Notes: generated from the letters alone by a model not told the origin. 64,000 nt of DNA from Pseudescherichia sp032055545 (GCA_032055545.1 DAMBQR010000016.1:1-64000); one strand, 5' to 3'. Positions 7,384 to 17,067 are shown, counted from the first letter of the stretch. Numbers and translations are program-made.

Positions 7384-9233
7384 TTATTGCAACGGCCGGG
7401 CACGTTGACCACGGCAAAACCACGCTGCTGGAGGCGCTCACCGGCATTAATGCCGACCGGCTGCCGGAAGAGAAGAAGCGTGGCATGACCATTGACCTTG
7501 GCTACGCCTACTGGCCGCAGCCGGACGGACGCGTGCCGGGGTTTATCGATGTGCCGGGCCATGAAAAGTTTCTCGCCAATATGCTGGCGGGCGTCGGCGG
7601 CATCGACGGTGCGCTGCTGGTGGTCGCCTGCGACGATGGCGTAATGGCCCAGACTCGCGAGCATCTGGCGATTTTACAGCTCACCGGCAACCCGGCGCTG
7701 ACCGTGGCGTTGACCAAGGCCGATCGCGTGGACGAGGCGCGGGTGGCTGAAGTGGAGGCCGAGGTGCGCAGCGTGCTGATGGAGTATGGCTACCCGCAGG
7801 CGACAATGTTTACGACCGCCGCGACGCAGGGAGTGGGCATTGAAGCGTTGCGTGCGCATCTGCTGGCGTTGCCCGAACGCGAGCAGACGGCCGGGCACCG
7901 TTTCCGCCTCGCTATCGATCGTGCGTTTAGCGTCAAGGGCGCGGGGCTGGTGGTGACCGGCACGGCGCTCTCCGGCAGCGTCAAGACGGGCGATAGTCTG
8001 TGGCTTACCGGGGTAAACAGGCCGATGCGCGTGCGCGGTCTTCATGCGCAAAACCAACCGGTAGAGCAGGCCCACGCCGGGCAGCGTATCGCCCTGAACA
8101 TTGCTGGCGATGCGGACAAAGAGGCCATCAGCCGCGGCGACTGGCTGCTGTCCGAAGCGCCGCCCGAGCCGGTTACGCGGCTGATCGTAGCGCTGCATAC
8201 CCATGCGCCGCTGGCCCAGTGGCAGCCACTGCACATTCACCATGCTGCCAGCCACGTCACCGGCCGCGTCTCGCTGCTGGAGAACAACCTTGCCGAGCTG
8301 GTGTTAGATACGCCGCTGTGGCTGGCGGATAACGATCGTCTGGTGCTGCGCGATATCTCTGCCCGCGCCACGCTGGCCGGAGCGCGGGTGGTCACGCTCA
8401 ATCCGCCACGCCGGGGCAAACGCAAGCCGGAGTATCTGGCATGGCTTGCCGCGCTGGCGGACGCGCATGACGATGCCGGGGCGCTGGCGGTGCACCTGAC
8501 GCGTGGGGCGGTCGATCTACCGTCGTATGCATGGACAAGGCAGCTTAACGCCCAGGGGATGACGGCACTGACCGGGAGTCCGCAGCTGATCCAGGCCGGA
8601 GACAGCCTGATTAGCGCCGCGGTAGCCGCCCGCTGGCAGCGCAAGATCCTTGATACCCTGGCGACCTACCATGCGCAGCACCGGGACGAGCCAGGGCCAG
8701 GGCGCGAGCGTCTGCGACGCATGGCTTTGCCGATGGAGAGCGAGGCGCTGGTGCTAACGCTGATCGAGCGGATGCGGGAGAACGGAGATATCCACAGCCA
8801 TCATGGCTGGCTGCATCTGCCGGATTATAAAGCGGGTTTCAACCCTGAGCAGGAGGCGATCTGGCAGAAAGCCGCCACGCTATTTGGCGACGAGCCGTGG
8901 TGGGTACGTGACCTGGCGCGGGAGGTGGGAGCAGACGAGCAGGCTATGCGCGGTGTTCTGCACCAGGCGGCGCAGCAGGGACTGATCACCGCGATCGTGA
9001 AGGATCGCTACTACCGCAACGATCGTATCGTGGCCTTTGCAAATCTGATCCGCGAGCTGGACGGCGAGCGGGGATCGACCTGTGCCGCTGACTTCCGCGA
9101 CCGGCTTAACGTCGGACGCAAGCTGGCGATCCAGATCCTTGAATATTTCGACCGCATCGGCTTTACCCGCCGACGCGGCAACGATCACCTGCTGCGCGAC
9201 GCGCTGCTGTTCCCGGCCGCAACGCAGGCGTAA
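7380..9233 (+). CDS. selB: Selenocysteine-specific elongation factor
   Basis: GTPase that delivers Sec-tRNA(Sec) to UGA codons marked by a SECIS hairpin. The 617-aa protein (E. coli 614) has the G1 motif GHVDHGKT (7-14), the DIPGHEKF-type G3 here as DVPGHEKFL, the G4-type motif TKAD, then EF-Tu-like beta-barrels and four C-terminal winged-helix domains (from about 375) that bind the SECIS. The start overlaps the selA stop. Its presence implies selenoproteins such as formate dehydrogenases elsewhere in the genome. Confidence 0.97.
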   Translation: MIIATAGHVDHGKTTLLEALTGINADRLPEEKKRGMTIDLGYAYWPQPDGRVPGFIDVPGHEKFLANMLAGVGGIDGALLVVACDDGVMAQTREHLAILQLTGNPALTVALTKADRVDEARVAEVEAEVRSVLMEYGYPQATMFTTAATQGVGIEALRAHLLALPEREQTAGHRFRLAIDRAFSVKGAGLVVTGTALSGSVKTGDSLWLTGVNRPMRVRGLHAQNQPVEQAHAGQRIALNIAGDADKEAISRGDWLLSEAPPEPVTRLIVALHTHAPLAQWQPLHIHHAASHVTGRVSLLENNLAELVLDTPLWLADNDRLVLRDISARATLAGARVVTLNPPRRGKRKPEYLAWLAALADAHDDAGALAVHLTRGAVDLPSYAWTRQLNAQGMTALTGSPQLIQAGDSLISAAVAARWQRKILDTLATYHAQHRDEPGPGRERLRRMALPMESEALVLTLIERMRENGDIHSHHGWLHLPDYKAGFNPEQEAIWQKAATLFGDEPWWVRDLAREVGADEQAMRGVLHQAAQQGLITAIVKDRYYRNDRIVAFANLIRELDGERGSTCAADFRDRLNVGRKLAIQILEYFDRIGFTRRRGNDHLLRDALLFPAATQA

Positions 9234-9246
9234 CCCCTGTCGCGCC

Positions 9247-10131
9247 CTACTCATCGGGCGCGATTTTCTGCTTCGCCAGCCACACCGCGCCTAATCTGCC
9301 CGCCTGGTTACCCAGCTTACAGGGGTGGATCGGCACGCGTAGCGCCTCCCACATCTCAAAGGTCTCCAGGTGGCGATCAAGCAGCTGGTAGACCTTCTCC
9401 TGCTCGCTCAGCCCGCCGCCAATCAGCACCGCCTCGGGATCAAACATAGAGATAACGCTATAGACACCACGTGCCAGGAACAGCGCCCACTGATTAATGG
9501 CTTCGCGCAGGTGGACGTCGCTGTCCATGCGCTCGAACAGCTCTTTACCGTGCGGCAGCTCGTCGGCTGAAACCGCCAGCGCCTGGCGGCAGGCTTTCAT
9601 CAGGCCGCTGCCGGAGGCGACCTCGTGCATGCACTCGCCGTTGTTGCCGACCGGGATCACGCCAAACTCCCCGGCGTGAAAGTGTACGCCGCGGAACAGT
9701 TCGCCGTTGACGATGATCCCACCGCCAATGCCGGTGCCCACGGTGATGCAGACGAAGTTTTCAAACTCCTGTCCGGCACCGCGCCAGCGCTCACCCAGCG
9801 CCGCGCAGTTGGCGTCGTTTTCCACGACTACTGGCAGGTGTGTGAGGGACGTAAAAAGATCGTGCAGGTTTGCACCGTCCATGAAGTCCAGCGCGCCCGC
9901 TTTAGCCGCCTTGCCGGTATGCACGTTGATATGGCCGGGAAAGCTGACGCCGATGCCGGCGATCTCATGATCCCTCTGATAGGCCTCAACCACCTCTTTC
10001 CACGCTTTTTTAAACGACTCCTCATCTTCGGGAGTATCAAACTCCTCCGAAGAGAGCTCTTCGCCATGCTCGTCGATCAGGCCATGTTTGATGTGGGTCC
10101 CGCCGACGTCAAAACCAATAAAGTAGTGCAT
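9247..10131 (-). CDS. ROK-family sugar kinase
   Basis: A 294-aa kinase with the ROK signature parts: phosphate-1 loop FDVGGTHIKHG (7-17), catalytic aspartate D106 in VENDANCA, phosphate-2 loop GTGIGGG (132-138), and the sugar-contacting HAGEFG (152-157). The usual zinc-binding CxCG..GCxE motif is absent; in its place is GNNGECMHEVASGSG. This places it nearer beta-glucoside kinase or glucokinase-like ROK proteins than NagK or Mlc. It has no helix-turn-helix, so it is an enzyme and not a repressor. It sits convergent with selB (13-bp gap) and divergent from aldB, where E. coli carries yiaY. The substrate cannot be told from sequence alone. Confidence 0.85.
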   Translation of the reverse strand: MHYFIGFDVGGTHIKHGLIDEHGEELSSEEFDTPEDEESFKKAWKEVVEAYQRDHEIAGIGVSFPGHINVHTGKAAKAGALDFMDGANLHDLFTSLTHLPVVVENDANCAALGERWRGAGQEFENFVCITVGTGIGGGIIVNGELFRGVHFHAGEFGVIPVGNNGECMHEVASGSGLMKACRQALAVSADELPHGKELFERMDSDVHLREAINQWALFLARGVYSVISMFDPEAVLIGGGLSEQEKVYQLLDRHLETFEMWEALRVPIHPCKLGNQAGRLGAVWLAKQKIAPDE

Positions 10132-10295
10132 AGGTATTTCCCTTTTCCGGTTCCTTACGCTTAATTATGGCTCAGGCCAGACGGGAAAATGTAAAGTAAG
10201 GTAATACGTGAACGGCGTCGAAAAGCGGCGATCTTCCCGCTGCTTTTTTAACCGCCGCGTCTACCCTTGAAGGACACCCCTGCAAGGAGACGGCC

Positions 10296-11834
10296 ATGAC
10301 AAACAATCCCCCCGGCAACCGCATCCAGCCTGGCGAATACGGTTATCCTCTTACCTTAAAAGCGCGCTATGAAAACTTTATCGGCGGCGACTGGGTTCCA
10401 CCCGCCGACGGCGAGTATTACCAGAACCTGACCCCGGTCACGGGCCAGCCGCTGTGCGAAATTGCCAGCTCCAGCAGGCGCGATATCGATCTGGCGCTGG
10501 ACGCGGCCCATAAGGCGAAAGATAAGTGGGCGCATACCTCCGTGCAGGATCGGGCGGCCATTTTGCTGAAGATTGCCGACCGCATGGAGCAGAACCTCGA
10601 GCTGCTGGCGACCGCTGAGACCTGGGATAACGGCAAGCCGATCCGCGAAACCAGCGGGGCCGACGTGCCGCTGGCGATTGACCATTTCCGCTATTTTGCC
10701 TCCTGTATTCGCGCCCAGGAGGGCGGCATTAGCGAGGTAGACAGCGAGACGGTGGCCTACCACTTCCGCGAGCCGCTGGGCGTGGTTGGGCAGATTATTC
10801 CGTGGAACTTCCCGCTGCTGATGGCGAGCTGGAAGATGGCGCCCGCGCTCGCTGCCGGGAACTGTATCGTCTTGAAACCTGCGCGTCTGACGCCGCTCTC
10901 GGTGCTGCTGCTGATGGAGATTGTGGGCGATCTGCTGCCGCCGGGGGTAGTAAACGTGGTCAACGGCGCGGGAGGCGAGATTGGTGAGTATCTTGCTACC
11001 TCGAAGCGTATCGCCAAAGTGGCCTTTACCGGCTCCACCGAAGTGGGCCAGCAGATTATGCAGTATGCGACCCAGAACATTATTCCGGTCACCCTCGAGC
11101 TGGGCGGTAAGTCGCCAAACATCTTCTTCGCCGACGTGATGGATGAAGAGGATGCCTTCTTCGATAAGGCGCTGGAGGGCTTTGCCCTGTTTGCCTTTAA
11201 CCAGGGCGAGGTTTGCACCTGTCCGAGCCGGGCGCTGGTGCAGGAGTCGATCTACGAGCGCTTTATGGAGCGCGCCATCCGCCGGGTAGAGAGCATTCGC
11301 AGCGGCAACCCGCTCGATACCGTCACCCAGATGGGGGCGCAGGTCTCCCAGGGGCAGCTGGAGACCATCCTCAACTATATCGACATTGGTAAAAACGAGG
11401 GGGCGGACGTGCTCACCGGCGGGCGGCGCAAGCAGCTTGAGGGCGAGCTGAAAGAGGGTTACTACCTCGAGCCGACCATTCTTTTCGGGCAGAACAATAT
11501 GCGCGTCTTCCAGGAGGAGATCTTTGGCCCGGTGCTCGCCGTGACCACCTTTAAAACCGTGGAAGAGGCGCTGGAGCTGGCCAACGATACCCAGTACGGG
11601 CTGGGGGCGGGCGTCTGGAGCCGCAACGGCAGCCTGGCCTATAAGATGGGGCGCGGTATCCAGGCCGGACGCGTCTGGACCAACTGCTATCATGCCTATC
11701 CCGCCCACGCGGCGTTTGGCGGCTACAAGCAGTCCGGCATCGGGCGCGAAACCCATAAGATGATGCTGGATCACTACCAGCAGACCAAGTGCCTGCTGGT
11801 GAGCTACTCGGATAAACCGCTCGGGCTGTTCTGA
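10296..11834 (+). CDS. aldB: Aldehyde dehydrogenase AldB
   Basis: NAD(P)-dependent oxidation of acetaldehyde and related aldehydes in the cytoplasm. The 512-aa protein equals E. coli AldB in length. Catalytic Cys307 lies in NQGEVCTCPSR, the general-base glutamate in TLELGGKSPN, and the coenzyme motif in FTGSTEVGQ. A GCAAGGAGA-type ribosome-binding site precedes the ATG. In E. coli the gene is induced in stationary phase by RpoS and CRP and repressed by Fis; the 164-bp upstream gap would hold such signals but I did not identify them with certainty. Confidence 0.96.
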   Translation: MTNNPPGNRIQPGEYGYPLTLKARYENFIGGDWVPPADGEYYQNLTPVTGQPLCEIASSSRRDIDLALDAAHKAKDKWAHTSVQDRAAILLKIADRMEQNLELLATAETWDNGKPIRETSGADVPLAIDHFRYFASCIRAQEGGISEVDSETVAYHFREPLGVVGQIIPWNFPLLMASWKMAPALAAGNCIVLKPARLTPLSVLLLMEIVGDLLPPGVVNVVNGAGGEIGEYLATSKRIAKVAFTGSTEVGQQIMQYATQNIIPVTLELGGKSPNIFFADVMDEEDAFFDKALEGFALFAFNQGEVCTCPSRALVQESIYERFMERAIRRVESIRSGNPLDTVTQMGAQVSQGQLETILNYIDIGKNEGADVLTGGRRKQLEGELKEGYYLEPTILFGQNNMRVFQEEIFGPVLAVTTFKTVEEALELANDTQYGLGAGVWSRNGSLAYKMGRGIQAGRVWTNCYHAYPAHAAFGGYKQSGIGRETHKMMLDHYQQTKCLLVSYSDKPLGLF

Positions 11835-11841
11835 GTCCTGT

Positions 11842-11921
11842 CGCCGGGCGGCGCAAGCTTGCCCGGCCTACGGCCCGCAGTCACTGTAGGCCCGGCAAGC
11901 GAAGTGCTGCCGGGCAATACC
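11842..11921. repeat. REP/BIME element pair after aldB
   Basis: Two inverted palindromic units of the REP type (cores GCCGGGCGGCGC...GCCCGGCCTAC and GTAGGCCCGGCAAGCG...GCCGGGC) lie head to head in the convergent gap between aldB and the GH127 gene. Such units bind DNA gyrase or IHF in E. coli and stabilise upstream mRNA. Confidence 0.85.
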
Positions 11922-11932
11922 ATGGCTGAACA

Positions 11933-13888
11933 TTACCCCTCATTCACCCAGATGCGCATTTCCCCCTCGCCGCGATTAGCCCAGCTAAACCACGGGATAA
12001 AGGTCAGGGTGTGTGGCGCCCGACTGGTGGGGGCGGCATCAAAGTGCCACAGCGGCTGCTGCTCCGCCTGTGCGGTAATCTGCTTCGTACCTTCGGCCTG
12101 GATAAGCACCTTATGGGCAAATATCCCTTTACCTTCAACAAGTTTAAATTGGCTCTCCTTAGGTAGCCAGACGTTATGCAACGCCTCGCCGTTATCAGCC
12201 TCTTCAAGGCAGTAGACCAGCGGGCCGCGCTGAATCGCCACCTTGCCCGCGACGCTGCGCACCAGCGGGTTGCCGTACACACGACGGACCGCCATGGGCA
12301 GCGTTAGCGACAGCGTGTCACCTTCACGCCAGAGCCGATTGAGATGCATATAGCCTTTGCGTAGCTCGCCCTGTATCGCTTCACCGTTGAGGAATATTTG
12401 CGGATCGCTACACCAATCCGGCAGGCGCAGGGCCAGCGTATGCTGCACCGGCTGGGGTGAATCAATGTGAACCTCAACGCTCTCCTGCCACGGGTAGTTG
12501 CCGCTGAGACGCACCCGCAGCGTCTTATCCCCCACCGGGATCTCTACGCTATTGCCGATATAGAGATTGATAAACAGCGCATCGGGGCGCGGGGTATAGA
12601 TGTAATGGCCGATAGAGGTCAGCAGGCGGGCAATATTGGGTGGACAGCAGGCGCAGCCGAACCAGCGCTGGCGAACCGGCTGAATATGGTCGTAGATGTG
12701 GTTGAACTTCAGCGATTTGGGTTGAACCTCCAGCGGATTCACATAGAAGAAGTGTTTGCCGTCGAGCGCCATCCCGCCCAGCACGGTGTTATAGAGCGCA
12801 CGCTCCATCACGTCGGCATACTGGCCGTCGCCCTCCAGCTCCAGCATCCGGCGAGCAAACATCATCAGCCCGATCGAGGCGCAGCTTTCGGCGTAGACGG
12901 TATCGTTCGGCAGGTCGTAATCGCTGCTGAACGCCTCTCCCCGGCTTTGTGAGCCGATGCCGCCGGTGATATAGAGCTGGCGCTGGGCCATGTTTTGCCA
13001 GAGCCGCAGACAGTCCTGACGGAGACGCTCATTGCCGGAGAGCCGCGCCAGATGAGCCGCGCCGGTCATCAAATAGACAAAGCGCACCGCATGGCCAATA
13101 GCACTCTGCTGCTCTGAAAGCGGCAGATGCGCCTGGCTATATGCCTTATCTTTCACCATCCACGCTGTGCCATGGTTAGGCCAGAACCAGGTGCCGCCGC
13201 GCTGCGCAAACTCCCTGTCGTAAAAGTGCGGCTGCGTGCCGCGCTGCTCGACGAAGAAATTCACCAGATCGCGATAGCGGGTCTCCTGGGTCACCTCAAA
13301 CAGGCGCATCAGGGCCAGCTCAATTTCCGGGTGGCCATCGTAACCCTGAAGCTGGTTAACGCCAGGACCAAACACGCGGTCTATGTGGTCCGCCAGACGG
13401 CAGGCCACTTCCAGCAGGCTGCGCTTGCCGGTGGCCTGAAAGTACGCCACCGCTGCTTCGATCATATGTCCGGCGCTGTACAGTTCGTGGCATTCGGCGA
13501 GGTTAGTCCAGCGATCGGCAGGCGCTTTTACCGTAAAATAGGTGTTCAGGTAGCCATCGTCACACTGCGCTGCTGCAACAAGCGCAATCACCTCATCAGC
13601 CGTTTTCTCAAGTTCGGCATCGGGTTTCTGGCACAGCGACCAGGCCACAGCTTCCAGCCACTTCGCCACGTCGCTGTCCTGGAAAACCATGCCGTAGAAC
13701 TCGCCCTCAGAAAGGCCAGCAGCAATGCGGAAGTTTTCAATGGCATGGCTGGGATCGGCTTCGGGAATACGGTCGTTCAGTGCATCCCACTGATAGGGGA
13801 TCACCACGTCGCGCACCAGTCGCTGGTACTGGCCTAAAAATGGATCGGTGACGTTAAGCTTATGCAGGTCGGTTTCCATGATAGTCAT
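11933..13888 (-). CDS. Glycoside hydrolase family 127 protein, probable beta-L-arabinofuranosidase
   Basis: Likely removes terminal beta-L-arabinofuranose from arabino-oligosaccharides. The roughly 651-aa protein has an alpha/alpha-barrel catalytic domain and a C-terminal beta domain. The zinc-thiolate site of the GH127 enzyme HypBA1 (Glu338, Cys340, Cys417, Cys418) is retained at nearly the same numbers: YAESCASIG (about 333-335) and FGCACCPPN (about 411-414). No signal peptide is seen, so hydrolysis would be cytoplasmic after uptake of a small oligomer. Two adjacent ATGs (13891, 13888) follow a GAGGAG site; the second has the better spacing. The gene starts 8-11 bp after the symporter stop, so the two form one operon. 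Confidence 0.88.
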   Translation of the reverse strand: MTIMETDLHKLNVTDPFLGQYQRLVRDVVIPYQWDALNDRIPEADPSHAIENFRIAAGLSEGEFYGMVFQDSDVAKWLEAVAWSLCQKPDAELEKTADEVIALVAAAQCDDGYLNTYFTVKAPADRWTNLAECHELYSAGHMIEAAVAYFQATGKRSLLEVACRLADHIDRVFGPGVNQLQGYDGHPEIELALMRLFEVTQETRYRDLVNFFVEQRGTQPHFYDREFAQRGGTWFWPNHGTAWMVKDKAYSQAHLPLSEQQSAIGHAVRFVYLMTGAAHLARLSGNERLRQDCLRLWQNMAQRQLYITGGIGSQSRGEAFSSDYDLPNDTVYAESCASIGLMMFARRMLELEGDGQYADVMERALYNTVLGGMALDGKHFFYVNPLEVQPKSLKFNHIYDHIQPVRQRWFGCACCPPNIARLLTSIGHYIYTPRPDALFINLYIGNSVEIPVGDKTLRVRLSGNYPWQESVEVHIDSPQPVQHTLALRLPDWCSDPQIFLNGEAIQGELRKGYMHLNRLWREGDTLSLTLPMAVRRVYGNPLVRSVAGKVAIQRGPLVYCLEEADNGEALHNVWLPKESQFKLVEGKGIFAHKVLIQAEGTKQITAQAEQQPLWHFDAAPTSRAPHTLTFIPWFSWANRGEGEMRIWVNEG

Positions 13889-13898
13889 CATCTTCTCC

Positions 13899-15299
13899 TC
13901 AGGACTGGACATGACGCTGGCGCAGGTCGGTTGAAATACGCGCCATCATTGGGTTATTGAGCTTGCAGACGCGAACCGCCAGCGCCAGCAGCAGATGGAA
14001 CAGGGCAGGCAGCAGGGTTTCCATGGTGGTGATCCCCTGTAGCGAGGCGGTAGTCTGATTGCCTGTGCCAGGCTGATAGGCCACGGCAATAAACACGAGG
14101 CTAATAATGCCCGCACTTGAGGCCCAGGCGAGTTTGATAAAGAACAGGTTAAACGCGAAGTTCATGCCCGACGAGCGCACGCCGGTTTTCCACTCGCCGT
14201 AGTCATCGGAGAATGCCATCAGGGAGAAGTGCAGCGGCAGCGTAAAGCCAAGGATAATGCCGTTGCCAAGGATGACCGCCAGCCACAGCGTCTGATACTG
14301 CGGGCCACCCGGCAAAAACCACATGCCGACGGCCAGCGCGGCCAGCACCAGGTTAGTGTAGTAGTAGAGTTTAACGGCATCGATACGGCGGGTGAGCGGG
14401 TTAACAATAACGGACCCAAGGATCGAGGCGAAGGTTACCATCGTAAAGAACAGCGAGGTGTAGGCCGTACTCCCCTCCAGCACGTAGGTGATGAAGTACA
14501 TGTAGCCCCCGCCACGAATGTTGAAGACGTTGATCAGCAGGAAGGACATCACCAGCATTAAAAGCAGCTGATCGTTTTTACGCAACCCGGCCAGGTGCTC
14601 ACGCAGGGTAAATCTGCCCATCAGCGCCAGCGGCACCCGCTCGCGGACCCAGAAGAAGCAGCACAGGAACATCACAACGGCAATTGCACACAGCACGCCG
14701 ACGCCCAGCTGGTAGCCTCTGGCGGCGCTGCCCTGGCCGAAGAGATCGACCATCCACGGCAGGCCGACCGAAACCAGAAAACCCGCGACGCCACACAGCA
14801 CGAAGCGCCATGACTGGCAGGAGATGACCTCGCTATGGCGCGTCGTCATGGTATTAATCAGTGCGCAGTAGGGGACGTTGATCGCGGTATAGCCGACAGA
14901 GAGCAGCAGATAGGTACCAAACGCCCAGGCAATTTTTATCCCCATGCTGGCATCCGGCACGGTAAAGGTCAGCACGCCAATGATGCCGATAGGGATTGCC
15001 ACCCACAGCTGCCACGGGCGAAAGCGTCCCCAGCGGCTCTGGGTGCGGTCAGCAATCACCCCCATGATCGGGTCGGAAACAGCGTCGAAAACGCGCAGGG
15101 CGATAAACAGCGTGCCCACCAGCGCCGGGGTGAGGCCAAAAACGTCGGTATAGAAAAAGGTAAGAAAATTCATGATCAGGCAGGTGATCACGGTGCCGCC
15201 TGCGTCGCCCAGGCCGTAGCCCACTTTTTCACGGATCGACAGCTTATCGTCAACTGCACCCTGAGCGATGTCTGTTTGGGTAATCGGTGTAGAGGTCAT
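13899..15299 (-). CDS. GPH-family sugar:cation symporter
   Basis: A 466-aa inner-membrane carrier of the glycoside-pentoside-hexuronide family (MelB, XylP, YicJ relatives) with 12 predicted helices. Diagnostic segments are KVGYGLGDAGG near the N terminus, FYTDVFGL, DPIMGVIADRTQSRWGRFRP in the loop after helix 2, and INVPYCALINTMT. The symported cation (Na+ or H+) and sugar are not determined; co-operon position with a GH127 arabinofuranosidase argues for an arabinose-containing oligosaccharide. It is the first gene of the pair and is divergent from the AraC-type regulator across a 254-bp gap that should hold both promoters. Confidence 0.88.
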   Translation of the reverse strand: MTSTPITQTDIAQGAVDDKLSIREKVGYGLGDAGGTVITCLIMNFLTFFYTDVFGLTPALVGTLFIALRVFDAVSDPIMGVIADRTQSRWGRFRPWQLWVAIPIGIIGVLTFTVPDASMGIKIAWAFGTYLLLSVGYTAINVPYCALINTMTTRHSEVISCQSWRFVLCGVAGFLVSVGLPWMVDLFGQGSAARGYQLGVGVLCAIAVVMFLCCFFWVRERVPLALMGRFTLREHLAGLRKNDQLLLMLVMSFLLINVFNIRGGGYMYFITYVLEGSTAYTSLFFTMVTFASILGSVIVNPLTRRIDAVKLYYYTNLVLAALAVGMWFLPGGPQYQTLWLAVILGNGIILGFTLPLHFSLMAFSDDYGEWKTGVRSSGMNFAFNLFFIKLAWASSAGIISLVFIAVAYQPGTGNQTTASLQGITTMETLLPALFHLLLALAVRVCKLNNPMMARISTDLRQRHVQS

Positions 15300-15553
15300 A
15301 GATAACTCCTCGTAGGGTGGAGATCTCTTTTTTTAGCTATCTGCCCCAAAGGGCAGGGCTGTTATTGGAAATGACCTGTTTAAGTTTGCGCGTAAAACCA
15401 AGGGCAACAAGGCAACAAAGAAGTATAAAAAGATAACGATTCCGACCTGGTGCGGAAAGTGTGAAGCCGATCGGAGAAAGCGCAATTAATCTATTAATAA
15501 TCAAAGATAAAGAGGGTAATCAGACGGCCTGAAAAGCGGGAATTAACATATCT

Positions 15554-16369
15554 ATGCTCGAATTATCCATAACGCTTCCGGTTAAAGTGCAAAACGGCGG
15601 GCTTTTTATCTCCCGGGGCGTGGGTCGGCATCCTGCCCGCAGGCTCGACTCGTGGGAGGTTATTTTTGTCGAAAAAGGGACCCTGACGATCCGCGAAGAG
15701 GAGGTGCAGTTTCAGGTTAACGCTGGCGAGAGCCTGCTGCTCTGGCCACAGCGCCGGCACGTCGGGGTGGAGGATTTCCCGCCGGATCTCAAATTTTACT
15801 GGCTCCATTTTGAGGTCAGGGAGGGGACGGAGGAAGCTGCATGGATCACTACGCTATCCGTTGCGCAGCATACGAAGATCCGCGATCCGCAGTACATGAC
15901 GTCGCTGTTCCGGCAATTTTTAAGCGAACAGGAGAAGCTGGACCGCTCGGTGGCGCTGGAGCTGCTCCTGCTAATGATTTTGCAGCAGATGACGCCGGAA
16001 GAGCAGATGAAGGAAGAGAGCGACGACAGCGATGTCGCCCTCGCCTGGAAAGCGCGGCAGCTTATCCGCACCCGCTTTCATCTTTCGCTCTCCACCAGCG
16101 CGCTTGCCAGAGAGCTTCACTGCAACGCGGACTATTTAGGCCGGGTCTACCGCCGTGCGTTTCATCAGACGCTCACCGAAGCCATTCATCGCCAGCGCGT
16201 GCGGGCGGCGGAAAAGCTCTTAATCAGCGATGCCCGCTCCCTTAAAGAAGTTGCTGGCCTGTGCGGTTTTAGCGACGTAGGGTATTTCCGGCAAATCTTC
16301 CGCAAGCATACCGGCCTGACGCCCGCCGTCTGGAAACGGCGGTACTGTAAGGAGCATATTAACTCGTAA
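15554..16369 (+). CDS. AraC-family transcriptional regulator
   Basis: A 271-aa regulator with an N-terminal cupin-like effector domain (about 10-140; EEEVQFQVNAGESLLLWP is a typical beta-strand turn) and a C-terminal pair of helix-turn-helix motifs (about 165-265; LARELHCNADYLGRVYRRAF and EVAGLCGFSDVGYFRQIFRK). It is divergent from the symporter-GH127 operon and is most likely its arabinoside-responsive activator. The C terminus is two bases from the convergent sgbE stop. The leader before the ATG has only a weak ribosome-binding site. Confidence 0.87.
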   Translation: MLELSITLPVKVQNGGLFISRGVGRHPARRLDSWEVIFVEKGTLTIREEEVQFQVNAGESLLLWPQRRHVGVEDFPPDLKFYWLHFEVREGTEEAAWITTLSVAQHTKIRDPQYMTSLFRQFLSEQEKLDRSVALELLLLMILQQMTPEEQMKEESDDSDVALAWKARQLIRTRFHLSLSTSALARELHCNADYLGRVYRRAFHQTLTEAIHRQRVRAAEKLLISDARSLKEVAGLCGFSDVGYFRQIFRKHTGLTPAVWKRRYCKEHINS

Positions 16370-16371
16370 CG

Positions 16372-17067
16372 CTACTGCCCGTAGTAGGCATTGGCACCAT
16401 GCTTGCGCAGGTAATGTCTATCGAGTAGTTCGTTTTGCATATCCGGTAGTTGCGGTGCTAGCTGGTGGGAAAACAGACCCATATAGGCGCACTCTTCTAA
16501 TACTACGGCGTTATGCACAGCATCATGAGCATCTTTTCCCCAGGCGAACGGGCCGTGGGAGTGCACCAGCACCGCCGGTATCTGCATCGGATCCAGACGA
16601 CGGGTTTCAAACGTTTCCACAATGACTTCGCCGGTCTGGTACTCATAATCACCACCAATCTCCTGCTCCGTCATCATACGGGTGCAGGGGATCGCACCGT
16701 AAAAATAGTCGGCGTGAGTGGTCCCCCAGGCGGGCAGATCCAGACCCGCCTGAGACCAGATCGTGGCATGACGTGAGTGCGTATGGACAATCCCGCCGAT
16801 GTCAGTATAACGGCGATACAGCGTCAGATGGGTTGGCGTATCGGACGAGGGTTTTTTGCGTCCCTCCACGACCTGGCCGGTTGTCACATCAACGACGACC
16901 ATATCTTCGGCCTGCATCACATCATATTCTACGCCAGAGGGTTTGATTACCATCAGGTTACGCTCGCGATCGATAGCGCTGACGTTGCCCCAGGTAAATG
17001 TCACCAGATGATGCGCCGGGAGCGCCAGGTTGGCCGCCAGCACGTCGGCTTTCAGTTGTTCTAACAT
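16372..17067 (-). CDS. sgbE: L-ribulose-5-phosphate 4-epimerase SgbE (YiaS)
   Basis: Converts L-ribulose-5-phosphate to D-xylulose-5-phosphate, the last step that feeds the yia pathway into the pentose phosphate pathway. Class II aldolase fold; 231 aa, the same as E. coli SgbE. Zinc ligands are visible in IVHTHSRHAT and the later HSHGPFAWG. The frame is open 29 codons upstream, but MLEQLKADVL at 17067 is the family start and overlaps the sgbU end by 7 bp. Last gene of the yiaKLX1X2PQRS operon. Confidence 0.96.
   Translation of the reverse strand: MLEQLKADVLAANLALPAHHLVTFTWGNVSAIDRERNLMVIKPSGVEYDVMQAEDMVVVDVTTGQVVEGRKKPSSDTPTHLTLYRRYTDIGGIVHTHSRHATIWSQAGLDLPAWGTTHADYFYGAIPCTRMMTEQEIGGDYEYQTGEVIVETFETRRLDPMQIPAVLVHSHGPFAWGKDAHDAVHNAVVLEECAYMGLFSHQLAPQLPDMQNELLDRHYLRKHGANAYYGQ

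Noticed and set aside
9247..10131. ROK protein as an Mlc/NagC-type repressor
   Set aside because: The reading frame begins directly at the kinase domain; there is no N-terminal helix-turn-helix.
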